A stretch of DNA of 64,000 bases from Deinococcus aquaticus (lineage in GTDB: Bacteria > Deinococcota > Deinococci > Deinococcales > Deinococcaceae): the NCBI RefSeq assembly GCF_028622095.1, contig NZ_CP115168.1, forward strand, positions 34,198 to 98,197, read 5' to 3'. The number at the start of each line of letters is the position of its first letter. Position 1 is the stretch's first letter. The position numbers and the translations under genes were made by a program. The notes under the pieces were generated by a model that had not been told where the DNA came from, searched no databases, and worked only from the letters and a program-made list of their open reading frames with translations. Of this stretch, positions 43,357-52,436 are shown piece after piece.

Positions 43357-44540
43357 TCAGCTGTTCAGCCAGTCGGAGACGACTCGCGCGAGTTCCGCGT
43401 GGCGCTGCGGCGCGAACGGGTTGTGGTGCGGGCGGGTCAGGAAAGCCTGTGTCCCGGCAGGTGCCGGGAACGCGCACAGGAGGTCGGTGGCGGCCGCCTG
43501 AATGATGGGCAGCTCGGTTGGTTCAACGGTGGCCGCGTGGTGCATGGCGTCATTCCGAAGGCGGTACAGGCGCCTCGGCGTTCCACCGGTCGCGTTCAGT
43601 GCGTCCGGCACTTCCTCTCCCGCTTGCAGGAGTGCATTGACCATCGATTCCGTGCTGGCGTCCCGGACCGGTCGAACGCCCCGCACTTCACACAGGGCGC
43701 GCAGGGCTTCTTCCAGCAAGGTCGCGTAGGCCAGCAGAGAGGCGCGGGGGAACGGACCTGCGTGGCGTTCCACAGGTGCATCAGCCCCCCGCCCGGTTTG
43801 CTGTGCAGAACCAGCGCGTGCACGGCCTCGCGCCGCCACTCGCTCAGCTGGGAGGGCGCCGACCAGCGCTGCAACCGAGTCAGCGCGCCCTGGGTATCGC
43901 CCTGCTGTTCCAGGGCCAGGATGTCCAGCAGCGCCCCGGCCACCTCCGACTGGGGGTGGCCCAGTTCAGGCAGCAGGAGGCCGGCGGCGCGGAACTCCCC
44001 GACCTGCATGGCCGTGCGCAGGGACGCGAGCAGCGCGGCCTCCGCGACCAGCGGCACCTCCTCGCGCAGCGTGCCGCCACGGTCCGGTGCGTACCAGCCG
44101 CGCGTGTCGCCAAGAAACCCCGTGACGTGCAGCGCCGAGAGTACCTCGCGCATGGCAGGCGTCCCCCCGGCCACCAGCAGGTGCGTCTGGACGCCGTCAC
44201 TGTCCGCCCGGGCAGCCTGCGCGGCCGGGTGGGCACGCACCGCCCGCAGCACGGCCCGCGCGTCGGACGGGTCCACCCGCAGGTCCGCCAGGGTGACCCG
44301 CACGCCCGGCCACAGGGCGTCCAGTCCGGCCTGAACCTCCTGCGCCCGGAGTTCCTGCGTCCCGGCACTGCTCGCCTCATCGCGGCCATCGGCGCGGTCA
44401 CTGGCACCCTCAGCAAACAGCAGAAGCGCGTCCGTCACCAGCAGGGGGAACCGGGCCGCCGCGGTCAGGATCGGCCCGGGCGTCCCGTCATGCCGGTGCG
44501 GGTCCTGCTTGCCCACGAAGGCCACCATCCGGTGCCTCAC
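43357..44540 (-). pseudogene. csm6: second CARF-HEPN (Csm6-like) ribonuclease, frameshifted
   Basis: The N-terminal frame (GTG at 44540, or ATG at 44528) gives a CARF domain: LVTDALLLFAEGA, LADLRVDPSDARAVLRAVRA, and LLVAGGTPAMREVLSALHVT, which corresponds to the cyclic-oligoadenylate-binding loop. After HLWNATQ near 43755 it runs into a meaningless tail. The neighbouring frame continues with SLLAYATLLEEALRALCEVR and the HEPN motif RNDAMH (R-x4-H), then stops at 43357. A C5 run at about 43745-43750 is a likely slip point. It is the last gene of the csm operon. It is probably inactive unless the frameshift is suppressed. Confidence 0.8.
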
Positions 44541-45920
44541 TCAGCCGCTCCGCCGGGTCAGCGTGAGTTCCGTCCAGCCCAGGGGGCGCTCGGCGCGCAT
44601 GTCTGTCCAGGGCAACTTTTTCCCCGTACCGTCGACAAACAATCCTGTCACGCGTCGTGACTTTGGCTTGGGTGATTCCTGATCCTGATATGCGTGTGCT
44701 TCCCTTTTAATACCTGAATCAAGTACGCGTTTTAACACACTAATTTCAGACCTTTCTGAAGTTTCTTCTCCCAAGATCCCTCCTACGTCTTCTGGGGCAT
44801 AGGATCCCAATATGGAGTGTCCCAATAATCCGACACCCATTCCCATTGGAAATATCTTCTCTGCTCTTCTGTCATTTTCCTCACTCGCAATCCAATCGAC
44901 GACTCTGTTCTCATCACCCCATGTAATGATACCGGATTGCTTTTTAAAATTACCCAGAATGCCTATGTAATGCTCGCTCTGCTGCTCATAAAACCTGGAA
45001 CAGTAGAGCGAGATTGCGTTTTCCCAATCTTCCGCTCTGCCAAGAGCCGAAGCGAGTATTTCCCAATTTTTGGGATTGTCAGATCGTCTTCCCTGCATTC
45101 TCCGAAGTAGGTCTAGATCGATTTGGATAACTCCGGAGTAGGTGGCGTTGGATTGAGGATCTAGGCACTCCCAAGCTTCCGCTCCAGCCTGCCCTTTGTT
45201 GCTTGGGCGTGCAAATCCAGCATTACCGGCCTGATACGACATAGACAGCACAGCCTGAACACGTGTCAACTGGTCGGGCCTGTCAGGTAGTAAATCCCCG
45301 ACGCTGACAGCCCGAAAAATATCTCGGTTTGGAGCAGTACCAGACTTGACCGGAAGCTGTTCAACTAGACCGTTGATCGCTCCAGCAGTCTGTGACCGCT
45401 CAAGCAGGGCTTGGGAGGCCTGCTTTGGCTTCCTGATATCAGCAGCCGTGACGTCTGCAACGTATCCTGGGTAGGCGCCGCTCTGCTGGGTCTGCCAGTC
45501 CAGCCACGCCGTACGAAGGGCGCCCTTGACACTGCTGCCGGGAATGTACGGCAGTCCGTTGGCCTGCGCCGTGATGATCTTCAGGCCGCCGCTGCGGGCG
45601 CGCAGGAGTGGCAGGGCGCCGGGGTGCACGCCCATGCGGCGCAGGGCCAGAGTGCCGGACTCGATCTCCCGGAGAATGGCGGACGGGTAATCGTCCTGCT
45701 CCATCCGGTCCCTCACTGTCTGGGCCATGTTGCCCTGATCGCCGTAGTGATCGAGCAGGCGACCGGCCAGTTTACGGGGCTGTAGCAGGGCCAGCGCGTC
45801 TTTGCTGCTGTCGCGGTACAGGTGGTACGCGCCGCGCCCCACGACCTCGTTGCCAATGCCGATGTGCACGGGCGAGACGGGGCGGATGCGGACGTCGAAG
45901 CTGAGGATGTTGCGGTTCAT
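44541..45920 (-). CDS. csm5: type III-A CRISPR effector subunit Csm5
   Basis: 459 aa from the ATG at 45920, which overlaps the csm4 stop (ATGA); the longer frame upstream is a chance extension. RAMP landmarks are VRIRPVSPVHIGIGNEVVG at the start and the glycine-rich PYIPGSSVKGALRTAWLDWQ at about 130-150. It caps the 3' side of the Csm filament. Codons from about 44640 to 45520 (roughly residues 130-425) are much more A/T-rich than the flanks and the neighbouring genes, so the gene looks like a mosaic with an imported central and C-terminal part. Confidence 0.9.
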   Translation of the reverse strand: MNRNILSFDVRIRPVSPVHIGIGNEVVGRGAYHLYRDSSKDALALLQPRKLAGRLLDHYGDQGNMAQTVRDRMEQDDYPSAILREIESGTLALRRMGVHPGALPLLRARSGGLKIITAQANGLPYIPGSSVKGALRTAWLDWQTQQSGAYPGYVADVTAADIRKPKQASQALLERSQTAGAINGLVEQLPVKSGTAPNRDIFRAVSVGDLLPDRPDQLTRVQAVLSMSYQAGNAGFARPSNKGQAGAEAWECLDPQSNATYSGVIQIDLDLLRRMQGRRSDNPKNWEILASALGRAEDWENAISLYCSRFYEQQSEHYIGILGNFKKQSGIITWGDENRVVDWIASEENDRRAEKIFPMGMGVGLLGHSILGSYAPEDVGGILGEETSERSEISVLKRVLDSGIKREAHAYQDQESPKPKSRRVTGLFVDGTGKKLPWTDMRAERPLGWTELTLTRRSG

Positions 45921-47023
45921 GCGGCGCCTCCCGTGGTCCCGATTCCGATGCTGACGCTCAGGCCGCTGCGCCAGACCGGGTGCGGAAAGTCGGGGGGGGC
46001 GACGTCCACGACCTGCCCGGTCAGCGGGCCGGGCATCAGGCTGCCCTCGGTCAGCATCCACACGTCCTGGCGTTCCAGCGTGGTGCCGTCCAGGTAACCG
46101 TCGCGGCGGCGCAGGCTGTAGCGGGCGTCTTCGCTGTCGTCGATGGCCTGCGCTTCCTGCGGGGTGGGGTGCGTCAGGCCCAGCAGCACGTGCTGACCGG
46201 ACGCTGTGAGCCGGACGGCCAGCCCGTCAGGCACCGGCTGAAGCTCAAGCGTGAACTGCCCGCTGCCGTGTGTGCGCAGGCCGCCCAGGCCAGTGTCGGC
46301 CAGCAGGCGCAGCGCCGCGAGCAGCCGCGCCCGCTGCGCGTCCGAGGTGGTTTCCAGCAGGAACGCCAGTCGCGGCTGCGCCAGCGCGTCCGTGGTGAAC
46401 GTATCGGTGGCCTGCGTCACGCGGTCCTGCGCGTTGCGCTGCCGTTCCGTCTGGCCACTGGCCCCCTGACCACGGGCCTCGCGGCTCAGGTGCAGCCGCT
46501 CGGTGGGTGTCAGGTCCGTCAGCGGCGCGGCGTAACGGGCGCGGGCCAGCCCGTCTCCCTGCCCGGCGTGCCGCGTGCCCCGCAGCGTACGGTTCAGCTG
46601 TGCGTCGGTCATGGTCAGGGGCGGCTCCTGCGCCGTGACGGGCAGCAGCGCCCGCCGCTGCCGGGCCGATGCCCGCGCGAGCCGCTCGGCGGACAGGCGC
46701 TGCCCGCCTGCCAGCGTCAGGAAGTCCTCCAGGTTCACGAACTCCAGTTTCTTGACCGCCTTCCGGTCCCCGGCACTGTCGGGCGCGTCGGTACCGGGTG
46801 CGTCGGCGGCGCGGGGCCGGGGCAGCAGCCACTCGCCACCCGCGTACGGGAAGGCGCTGCTCACCCGGTACGGGCTCTCCAGCGGCATGGGGGCGTCCTG
46901 AAGCCGCACATCGGCGCTGAACAGCGCGCCCCACAGCAGGTCGCTGGGCAGGTACCCGGCGCGCAGATCCCGGCCCCGCAGAGGCTGAGTGAAGGTCAGG
47001 ACCACCAGATCGTGCCGGCCCAC
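45917..47023 (-). CDS. csm4: type III-A CRISPR effector subunit Csm4
   Basis: 368 aa. RAMP features are LPSDLLWGALFSADVR near the N-terminus, LADTGLGGLRTHGSGQF at about 245 (glycine-rich loop), and a C-terminal RRDGYLDG region. It binds the crRNA 5' handle and joins Cas10 to the backbone. It follows csm3 with a three-base gap and overlaps csm5. The insert at about 70-200 (AAP/Ala/Arg-rich) makes it longer than many Csm4 proteins. Confidence 0.9.
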   Translation of the reverse strand: MGRHDLVVLTFTQPLRGRDLRAGYLPSDLLWGALFSADVRLQDAPMPLESPYRVSSAFPYAGGEWLLPRPRAADAPGTDAPDSAGDRKAVKKLEFVNLEDFLTLAGGQRLSAERLARASARQRRALLPVTAQEPPLTMTDAQLNRTLRGTRHAGQGDGLARARYAAPLTDLTPTERLHLSREARGQGASGQTERQRNAQDRVTQATDTFTTDALAQPRLAFLLETTSDAQRARLLAALRLLADTGLGGLRTHGSGQFTLELQPVPDGLAVRLTASGQHVLLGLTHPTPQEAQAIDDSEDARYSLRRRDGYLDGTTLERQDVWMLTEGSLMPGPLTGQVVDVAPPDFPHPVWRSGLSVSIGIGTTGGAA

Positions 47024-47026
47024 GAC

Positions 47027-47890
47027 TCAGCGCCCCAGCGGTTGCAGCAGCGTTCCGCTCAGCGCTTCACGCAGGGCCTGCACCGTGTCGAACTCCTGCG
47101 CCTGCGGCTCGGTGTCTTCCAGGTACGCGCGGCGCGGCTTGACCGTCACGCGGATCGGCAGGCTGTCAATGGTGTCCAGCGGCAGTTTCTCGGCCCGCCC
47201 GAACTTCACGCGCCCGTACCCGCGGCTGCCGTTCCCACCGATGTAATCGTCCTCCAGCCACTTCAGGGCGGCCAGCAGGAACTTCAGGTCGTCTTTCACG
47301 TGGCTCAGATCCTCGACCGTGTACGTCACGCGGCTCACGAACACGCTCCCGGCGGGCACGCGCTCCAGGCTGCGGGGGTTCGCGGCGCTGGTGATCCGGT
47401 CCAGGAAGTTCTCGCTCTTGATCTCCGTGAACGGAAAGTCCCCTTCCAGGTCCGAGAGGACCTCCGCCGTTTCCCGCGTGACCTGCGCGTCACTGACGGC
47501 TAGTCGCGCCGGGTGGTTCGTGTCCGCACTGCCCCTGCCGGTCGTGCCGAAGGTGCGGTCCACGGCGTTTTTCAGGGCCTCGGCCCGGGTGTCGGCCTCG
47601 TGGCGGTACAGCGTTTGTCCTCCTGAAATATGTGGCCTGCCATACCACTTGCCCTGCTCCAGCGGCTGGCCCTTCTCCATGCCTTCCAGCGCCTCCACGA
47701 TGGACCGCAGTTTGCCCTTGAGGCTGCTGCCGGGCACGATGGGCAGGCGCGTCACGGCGTCGCGGATCACGACCTTGTCGATTCCGCCGATGGCAAAGCC
47801 GTCGTTCGAGTTCCCGATGTGCGTGCCGGTCAGGAGTTTGAACGGCAGTTCGATGATGATCTTCCCGTGAAATTGACGTTCCATGCTCAT
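47027..47890 (-). CDS. csm3: type III-A CRISPR backbone and target-RNA nuclease Csm3
   Basis: 287 aa. The catalytic aspartate region GGIDKVVIRD is intact (Asp38, corresponding to Asp33 of well-studied Csm3), so target RNA cleavage at six-base intervals is expected. RAMP glycine-rich segments are IVPGSSLKGKLRS at about 51-63 and DDYIGGNGSRGYGRVKFG at about 215-232. Its ATG overlaps the csm2 stop. Several copies form the filament around the crRNA. Confidence 0.95.
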   Translation of the reverse strand: MSMERQFHGKIIIELPFKLLTGTHIGNSNDGFAIGGIDKVVIRDAVTRLPIVPGSSLKGKLRSIVEALEGMEKGQPLEQGKWYGRPHISGGQTLYRHEADTRAEALKNAVDRTFGTTGRGSADTNHPARLAVSDAQVTRETAEVLSDLEGDFPFTEIKSENFLDRITSAANPRSLERVPAGSVFVSRVTYTVEDLSHVKDDLKFLLAALKWLEDDYIGGNGSRGYGRVKFGRAEKLPLDTIDSLPIRVTVKPRRAYLEDTEPQAQEFDTVQALREALSGTLLQPLGR

Positions 47891-48333
47891 TTGCCCCCGT
47901 GGAATTTGAAGTACGCCATGACCGCCTCACTGAACTTGCGCAGCACCTTGAAGTCCTCGAAGGTCCGCACGTTGCCCGTGACCTCGCCCATCAGGTCCGT
48001 GAGCTGACGGATGTACGCCTCGCCGCTCTTGGCCCGGCCCGCGCTGTACACGAGGCTGATGTTCAGCAGCGCCGCCTCGCGCTGCGCGGCGCGGTCCTGC
48101 TGCGCCCGGTCCGGGGAGGCCGCGTCGATGCCCAGAGTCCGGCCGCGCCGGATGCGGCTGACCCCAGCGGTCGTTTCGGAGAGCAGCACCCGGATCTGCC
48201 GGCTGCTGACCCCGCCGCCCTGCAATTCCCTGCCCACGGTCTCGGCCAGCGAGACCAGTTGGTTGAAGTCCCCAATGTCGCTCAGGGTGGCGGCGTCGCC
48301 GCGGGCCGTCTTGAACTCCTGTGTCCAGCTCAT
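47887..48333 (-). CDS. csm2: type III-A CRISPR small subunit Csm2
   Basis: 148 aa, helical, with the family's basic and Gln-rich middle (SSRQIRVLLSETTAGVSRIR) and the C-terminal FEDFKVLRKFSEAVMAYFKF segment that packs along the Csm3 backbone. It lies between cas10 and csm3, one base after the cas10 stop and overlapping csm3, as in most III-A operons. Confidence 0.9.
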   Translation of the reverse strand: MSWTQEFKTARGDAATLSDIGDFNQLVSLAETVGRELQGGGVSSRQIRVLLSETTAGVSRIRRGRTLGIDAASPDRAQQDRAAQREAALLNISLVYSAGRAKSGEAYIRQLTDLMGEVTGNVRTFEDFKVLRKFSEAVMAYFKFHGGK

Positions 48334-48334
48334 G

Positions 48335-50368
48335 TCAGTCCATCCTTTCCTGGGCCGTGGGGCGGGCCAGGTGCAAGAATCCCAGCACGTGCCCCAGGTG
48401 AGGCCAGGTGTCGCGGCGCAGCAGCGTGCGTTGCAGCGCCTGCCAGGCGGGCAGTTGTTCAGCGGGTGGCGTGGCGCGGGCCAGCGCGTAGTGCAGCAGC
48501 GGCAGACGCCACGCGTCCCCGTCCCGCTGCGCGAACGCCTGGAGTTTCCACAGGAAGGCGTGCTTCACGTTCAGTTCCAGGCCGTCCGAGCCGCTAGCCG
48601 GGCCGCTCAGGGTCAGGAAGGCGGCCAGCAGGTCCAGCGTGCGTTCCATGCCGCCGCCCGCGCCGTCGAGCGCAGCGAAGACGTTCCAGCGCACGGCGGC
48701 GCTCGGGTCGCGGCCCGGTCCGTCTGTGGTCAGGAACGGCACGAACCCGTCCTTGACCACCTTCCCGTTCTCCTCGACCTGCTTGGCAAGCACCTCGGCC
48801 TCGTGCGCCAGATCCGCCATGCGCCGCAGCGGGTACTTGGCCTTGGCAATGAACGCCCCGCCGCTCAGGCCCAGGCGGTCGTTCCCGCCCGTGAACGCCC
48901 GGTACGCTCGGCGCAGGTCGACCGCGAAGGTCAGTACCTCGTTCCAGGCGCCCACCACCACGGCGTCGTCGCCACCGCTGTAGATGATGTTCAGATACCG
49001 CCCGTGGCCCTCCGCAGCGCTGCGCGCAGCCTGCGGCACGCCGGGCAGCAGCGGGTCACGCTGGGCGCAGATCGCGTTCACGTACCCCTGGAAGAACAGG
49101 CTCATGAGCCGCGACAGCGTGGCATGCCGCGCCGCCGAGTGCCCCGGAATCCCGCCCGCAAAGTACGTGCCCATATTGTCCGCGTCGCAGCGGAACAGCG
49201 CCAGGCGCGGCTGCCCCAGGGCCAGGTCCACCAGTTGCTCGTGCGAGGCCACGCTGTGCGGCCCCTCACCCTGATCGGCATCCACGTTCCGCAGCGGCAG
49301 CGGAACATCGCGCACCCGAGTCACGTAATTGCCCGTGAACATCGGGAAGGCGTCCACGTCCGTCAGGCTGTTCAGCGCCAGTCGATCCGGTGGCAGCGGC
49401 TCGCCCGGCGAGGCCCGCAGGGGCCGGTACGCCTGGTCCCCGACCGTCACCCACCCGCTGCCATCCGCCTGCCCGGCCTCCCGCACCTCAATGTGCGATG
49501 CGCGGGGCAGCAGACCCCCGAACTCGATCAGCGCGGCCGACAGGGATTCCTCCTGCCGCTGGCGCAGGGCCGGCGAGGACACCCCGCCAAACACCGCCGA
49601 CAGGCGACCCGCCCGGCGCCGCGCCTTCTGCCGACCCAGTTCCGCCGACAGGTCACGCTGGAACCCCGTGCCCGAGCGGGCCTCGGCGGGCGACACGATC
49701 ACCGACGCCACGCTGAACCCCAGTCCCCCCTGATGCGCGTCCCACAACCAGTCATCGAACGACTGCGCGAACGCCCTCACCTGAGCCGCAAAACGGCCGG
49801 GTAGATACAACTGAAAGCCGCCCCCGCCCACGTACGCCACGTTCGCCCGCGACACCCCGCACAGTCGCAGCAGGTGCCGCAGCGCATGCACCGCCAGCAA
49901 CTCCAGGTAGAACGACCGCGCCCGCAGCGACCGCAACGCCCGGCTGGACTCCGCCCGGTAGATGAACTCCTGAATGCCGCTGACATCCGCCCGCAACACC
50001 AGCACCTCATCCCCGCACGCCTCCAGCGCCACCCGCAGCCGCGCCTGATCGAACCACGACACGCCCCCGACCTCTGCGCCCGCCGCGTCCACCGCCGCCA
50101 CGAACCCACCGAACCGCTCCAGCGTCGTGAGCTGCGCTTCGGGCGTCACCGCCAGCGGCAACGCCGCCTCCAGTGCCCGCGCCAGCCCCGCCGCGTCCCC
50201 AGACCCGCCCGGCAAGGTGGGCCGCAACGGGTCCACCTCTGCCAGCGGGTACCGCGAGGACGCTACGCGGTAGGAGTCCTCCTCGCCCAGACGCTGGAAC
50301 ATCACATCCAACCCCCGGACCTGACCACCCCGAATGTGTCGGAGCAGCGCCTGCAATTCCTGTTCCAT
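48335..50368 (-). CDS. cas10: Cas10/Csm1 without an HD nuclease domain
   Basis: 677 aa. The first palm contains LVLRADVSGIQEFIYR at about 121-137. The second palm has LFRCDADNMGTYF and the cyclase motif GGDD at 465-468 (NIIYSGGDDAVVVG), so cyclic oligoadenylate synthesis should be active. No HD motif is present: the protein starts MEQELQALLRHIRGGQVRGL and is about 100 residues shorter than HD-bearing Csm1 proteins. Single-stranded DNase activity is therefore not expected. Immunity would depend on Csm3 RNA cleavage and CARF-HEPN effectors. It heads the csm operon, facing the array-3 leader. Confidence 0.93.
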   Translation of the reverse strand: MEQELQALLRHIRGGQVRGLDVMFQRLGEEDSYRVASSRYPLAEVDPLRPTLPGGSGDAAGLARALEAALPLAVTPEAQLTTLERFGGFVAAVDAAGAEVGGVSWFDQARLRVALEACGDEVLVLRADVSGIQEFIYRAESSRALRSLRARSFYLELLAVHALRHLLRLCGVSRANVAYVGGGGFQLYLPGRFAAQVRAFAQSFDDWLWDAHQGGLGFSVASVIVSPAEARSGTGFQRDLSAELGRQKARRRAGRLSAVFGGVSSPALRQRQEESLSAALIEFGGLLPRASHIEVREAGQADGSGWVTVGDQAYRPLRASPGEPLPPDRLALNSLTDVDAFPMFTGNYVTRVRDVPLPLRNVDADQGEGPHSVASHEQLVDLALGQPRLALFRCDADNMGTYFAGGIPGHSAARHATLSRLMSLFFQGYVNAICAQRDPLLPGVPQAARSAAEGHGRYLNIIYSGGDDAVVVGAWNEVLTFAVDLRRAYRAFTGGNDRLGLSGGAFIAKAKYPLRRMADLAHEAEVLAKQVEENGKVVKDGFVPFLTTDGPGRDPSAAVRWNVFAALDGAGGGMERTLDLLAAFLTLSGPASGSDGLELNVKHAFLWKLQAFAQRDGDAWRLPLLHYALARATPPAEQLPAWQALQRTLLRRDTWPHLGHVLGFLHLARPTAQERMD

Positions 50369-50440
50369 CGTCCACCTTTAAGCCCCGTGAAGTTGTTGTT
50401 GCGGTCAGGGTATATGGCCGGCCCACGGAGGGCCTCCACA

Positions 50441-50459
50441 GTTGCGGTATGGCCGCAAC
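50441..50459. promoter_or_regulatory. candidate operator upstream of cas10
   Basis: GTTGCGG (50441-50447) and CCGCAAC (50453-50459) form an inverted repeat with a TATGG centre. A related half-site GTTGCGGTCAGGGTATATGG is at 50397-50416. It lies between the cas10 start and the array-3 leader, where a repressor could act. This rests on motif inference only. Confidence 0.35.
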
Positions 50460-50489
50460 CCCCGCAAAGCGGAACCCAGGCCGCCCGCA

Positions 50490-50715
50490 ACGGAACGAAA
50501 ATGAAGATTATGCAGATGAGAGACAAAAAGCGCATGTCAAACGAGGAAAGACACTATGCGTTCAGGCCATTTTCTCATTTTCGTCCCGCAGCCGTACCAG
50601 TCGACGAAAACAGTAGTCCCCATCTCTCATAAACCGAAAATGAATGCATACTCATGACTCACTTACAGTTCACATGCTAGAAAGACCGTGCTGCACGGCC
50701 CCGCCGGACAGCAGA
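50490..50715 (+). promoter_or_regulatory. leader of CRISPR array 3, with outward half facing cas10
   Basis: About 225 bp with the same blocks as the other leaders: CGGAACGAAAATGAAG, TTCTCATTTTCGTCCCGC, CGAAAATGAATGCATACTC, CTTACAGTTCACATGCTAG, and CGTGCTGCACG at 50687-50697, 18 bp from the first repeat. On the minus strand the far half gives CTCATCTGCATAATCTTCAT, a promoter-like segment directed at cas10. Confidence 0.75.
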
Positions 50716-51388
50716 GTCTCAGCAGTACTTCCCTGATAAGGGATTGAAACGGTGTAGATGCCCCGGCTGATCGCCTCGTAGTCCTGTCTCAGCAGTACTT
50801 CCCTGATAAGGGATTGAAACGACACCCGCGTACCTCTTGCCTTTCCAGATCATTTCGTCTCAGCAGTACTTCCCTGATAAGGGATTGAAACTCTTGAGGC
50901 GGTCGCGGATGTCGGCTTTGAGGATATGTCTCAGCAGTACTTCCCTGATAAGGGATTGAAACACCCCCTTCATGAAGTCACGAAGTTCAGTCAGAGTGTC
51001 TCAGCAGTACTTCCCTGATAAGGGATTGAAACGGGAATGTTACCCCACTTACCATCCACTTTCGTCTGTCTCAGCAGTACTTCCCTGATAAGGGATTGAA
51101 ACTCCACCGCGACACGGTGTAGTCCAGTTTCAGCTCATGTCTCAGCAGTACTTCCCTGATAAGGGATTGAAACTCCTGCCGGGGCTTTCTCTGCTGACAC
51201 CAAGGCTAGTCTCAGCAGTACTTCCCTGATAAGGGATTGAAACTTTGCGATTAGGACGGGTGAAGTCACTTACCAGAGCGGTCTCAGCAGTACTTCCCTG
51301 ATAAGGGATTGAAACGTTGACCGAAAATTCTACTTCTTTTTCCATAACTTCCTGTCTCAGCAGTACTTCCCTGATAAGGGGTTAAAGT
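50716..51388 (+). CRISPR. CRISPR array 3, ten repeats, 35-nt type III repeat
   Basis: Repeats lie at 50716, 50786, 50857, 50928, 50998, 51068, 51139, 51209, 51281 and 51354, each 35 nt. The sequence is GTCTCAGCAGTACTTCCC then TGATAAGGGATTGAAAC, differing from arrays 1 and 2 only at base 4. The first nine are identical; the last ends GGGGTTAAAGT and is degenerate. The nine spacers are 35-38 nt. It lies between the divergent csm and cas1 operons and is the best preserved array. Confidence 0.97.
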
Positions 51389-51488
51389 TCGACAATCCCG
51401 CTGGTCCTCGCGGGCTTGGACTAGGGCGCGGGGTTCTGGCCCCTCTGCGTTCGTTTCCGCTTTCCGTTCCGCCCGGTCACACAGGGGT

Positions 51489-52412
51489 ATGACATCTGTT
51501 CTGGTTCAGACGCCAGGGGCGGCCATCAGTGCGCGGGGTGGGCAGTTGATCGTGGAGACGAAAGCGGGGCAGCACGCGGTGCCGCTGGGGCACGTGACCG
51601 AGTTGATCGTGGTGGGGAACGCACGGATCAGTACGGCGGTGATCGTGGATCTGGCGGGTCGGGGCGTGCCAGTGCATGTGCAGGCGCGGGCGGGGTCCGT
51701 GCCGTTCAGTGTGCTGGGGAACGTGGAAGGTCAGGTGGAGGCGTTGCGGGCGCAGGTGCTGGCCCCTGCCGGGGCGCGGCTGCGGGCGGCGCGGGCGTTA
51801 GTGCGGGCAAAGGTGGTGAACAGTGCGTGGGTGCTGCGCCGCCTGCGGTGTGGGGTGCTGGACGTGCCAGACATCGAGGCCGCCGGGGATGAGGACGCCC
51901 TGCGTGGGGTGGAAGGCGCGGCAGCCCGGCAGTACTTCGCGGCCCTGGCTGCGGCTTTGCCGGGGTGGGAGTTTGGCGGACGGGCATACCGGCCCGCGCC
52001 GGACCCGGTGAATGCGGCGCTGTCGTTCGCGTACATGCTGCTCCTGGGGCAGGCGCGGGTGGCGGTAGCGCGGGCAGGGCTGCACCCGGGGCTGGGCACG
52101 TTGCACGTGCCGCATGGTCGGCGTCCGGCACTGGCGCTGGATGTCATGGAGCCGTTCCGGGGACCGGTGTGCGATCTGACGGTGGCGTCGCTGCTGCGCA
52201 GTGGGCAGTTGCGGGTGGATGGATTCGAGGTGCGTGGAGGGGAGGTGCGTCTGGGAGCGGCGGGCTGCGCGGTCGTGGCGGACGCAGTGGCGCAGCGCGT
52301 GGCGGTGTGGGGCGTGATGGGCGCGTTGCAGCGGCAGGTGGGGGCGGTCCAGCGGGCCTGGGCGGGCGAGGAAGGCTCGTGCTGGGTGTGGGCGCCCCCG
52401 GTGCGGGCGTGA
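51489..52412 (+). CDS. cas1: CRISPR integrase Cas1
   Basis: 307 aa. The N-terminal beta domain (SVLVQTPGAAISARGGQLIV, AVPLGHVTELIVVGNARIS) precedes the helical catalytic domain. Metal ligands are visible: Glu142 (LRGVEGAAARQYF), His206 (GTLHVPH) and Asp218/Glu221 (LALDVMEPFR). It inserts new spacers at the leader end together with Cas2. It begins 100 bp after array 3. Its upstream region resembles that of the helicase operon at 32489-32527. The start at 51489 is the first ATG and follows AGGGG. Confidence 0.95.
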   Translation: MTSVLVQTPGAAISARGGQLIVETKAGQHAVPLGHVTELIVVGNARISTAVIVDLAGRGVPVHVQARAGSVPFSVLGNVEGQVEALRAQVLAPAGARLRAARALVRAKVVNSAWVLRRLRCGVLDVPDIEAAGDEDALRGVEGAAARQYFAALAAALPGWEFGGRAYRPAPDPVNAALSFAYMLLLGQARVAVARAGLHPGLGTLHVPHGRRPALALDVMEPFRGPVCDLTVASLLRSGQLRVDGFEVRGGEVRLGAAGCAVVADAVAQRVAVWGVMGALQRQVGAVQRAWAGEEGSCWVWAPPVRA

Positions 52413-52436
52413 TCTGGTGGGCATGGGAGGGCGGAC

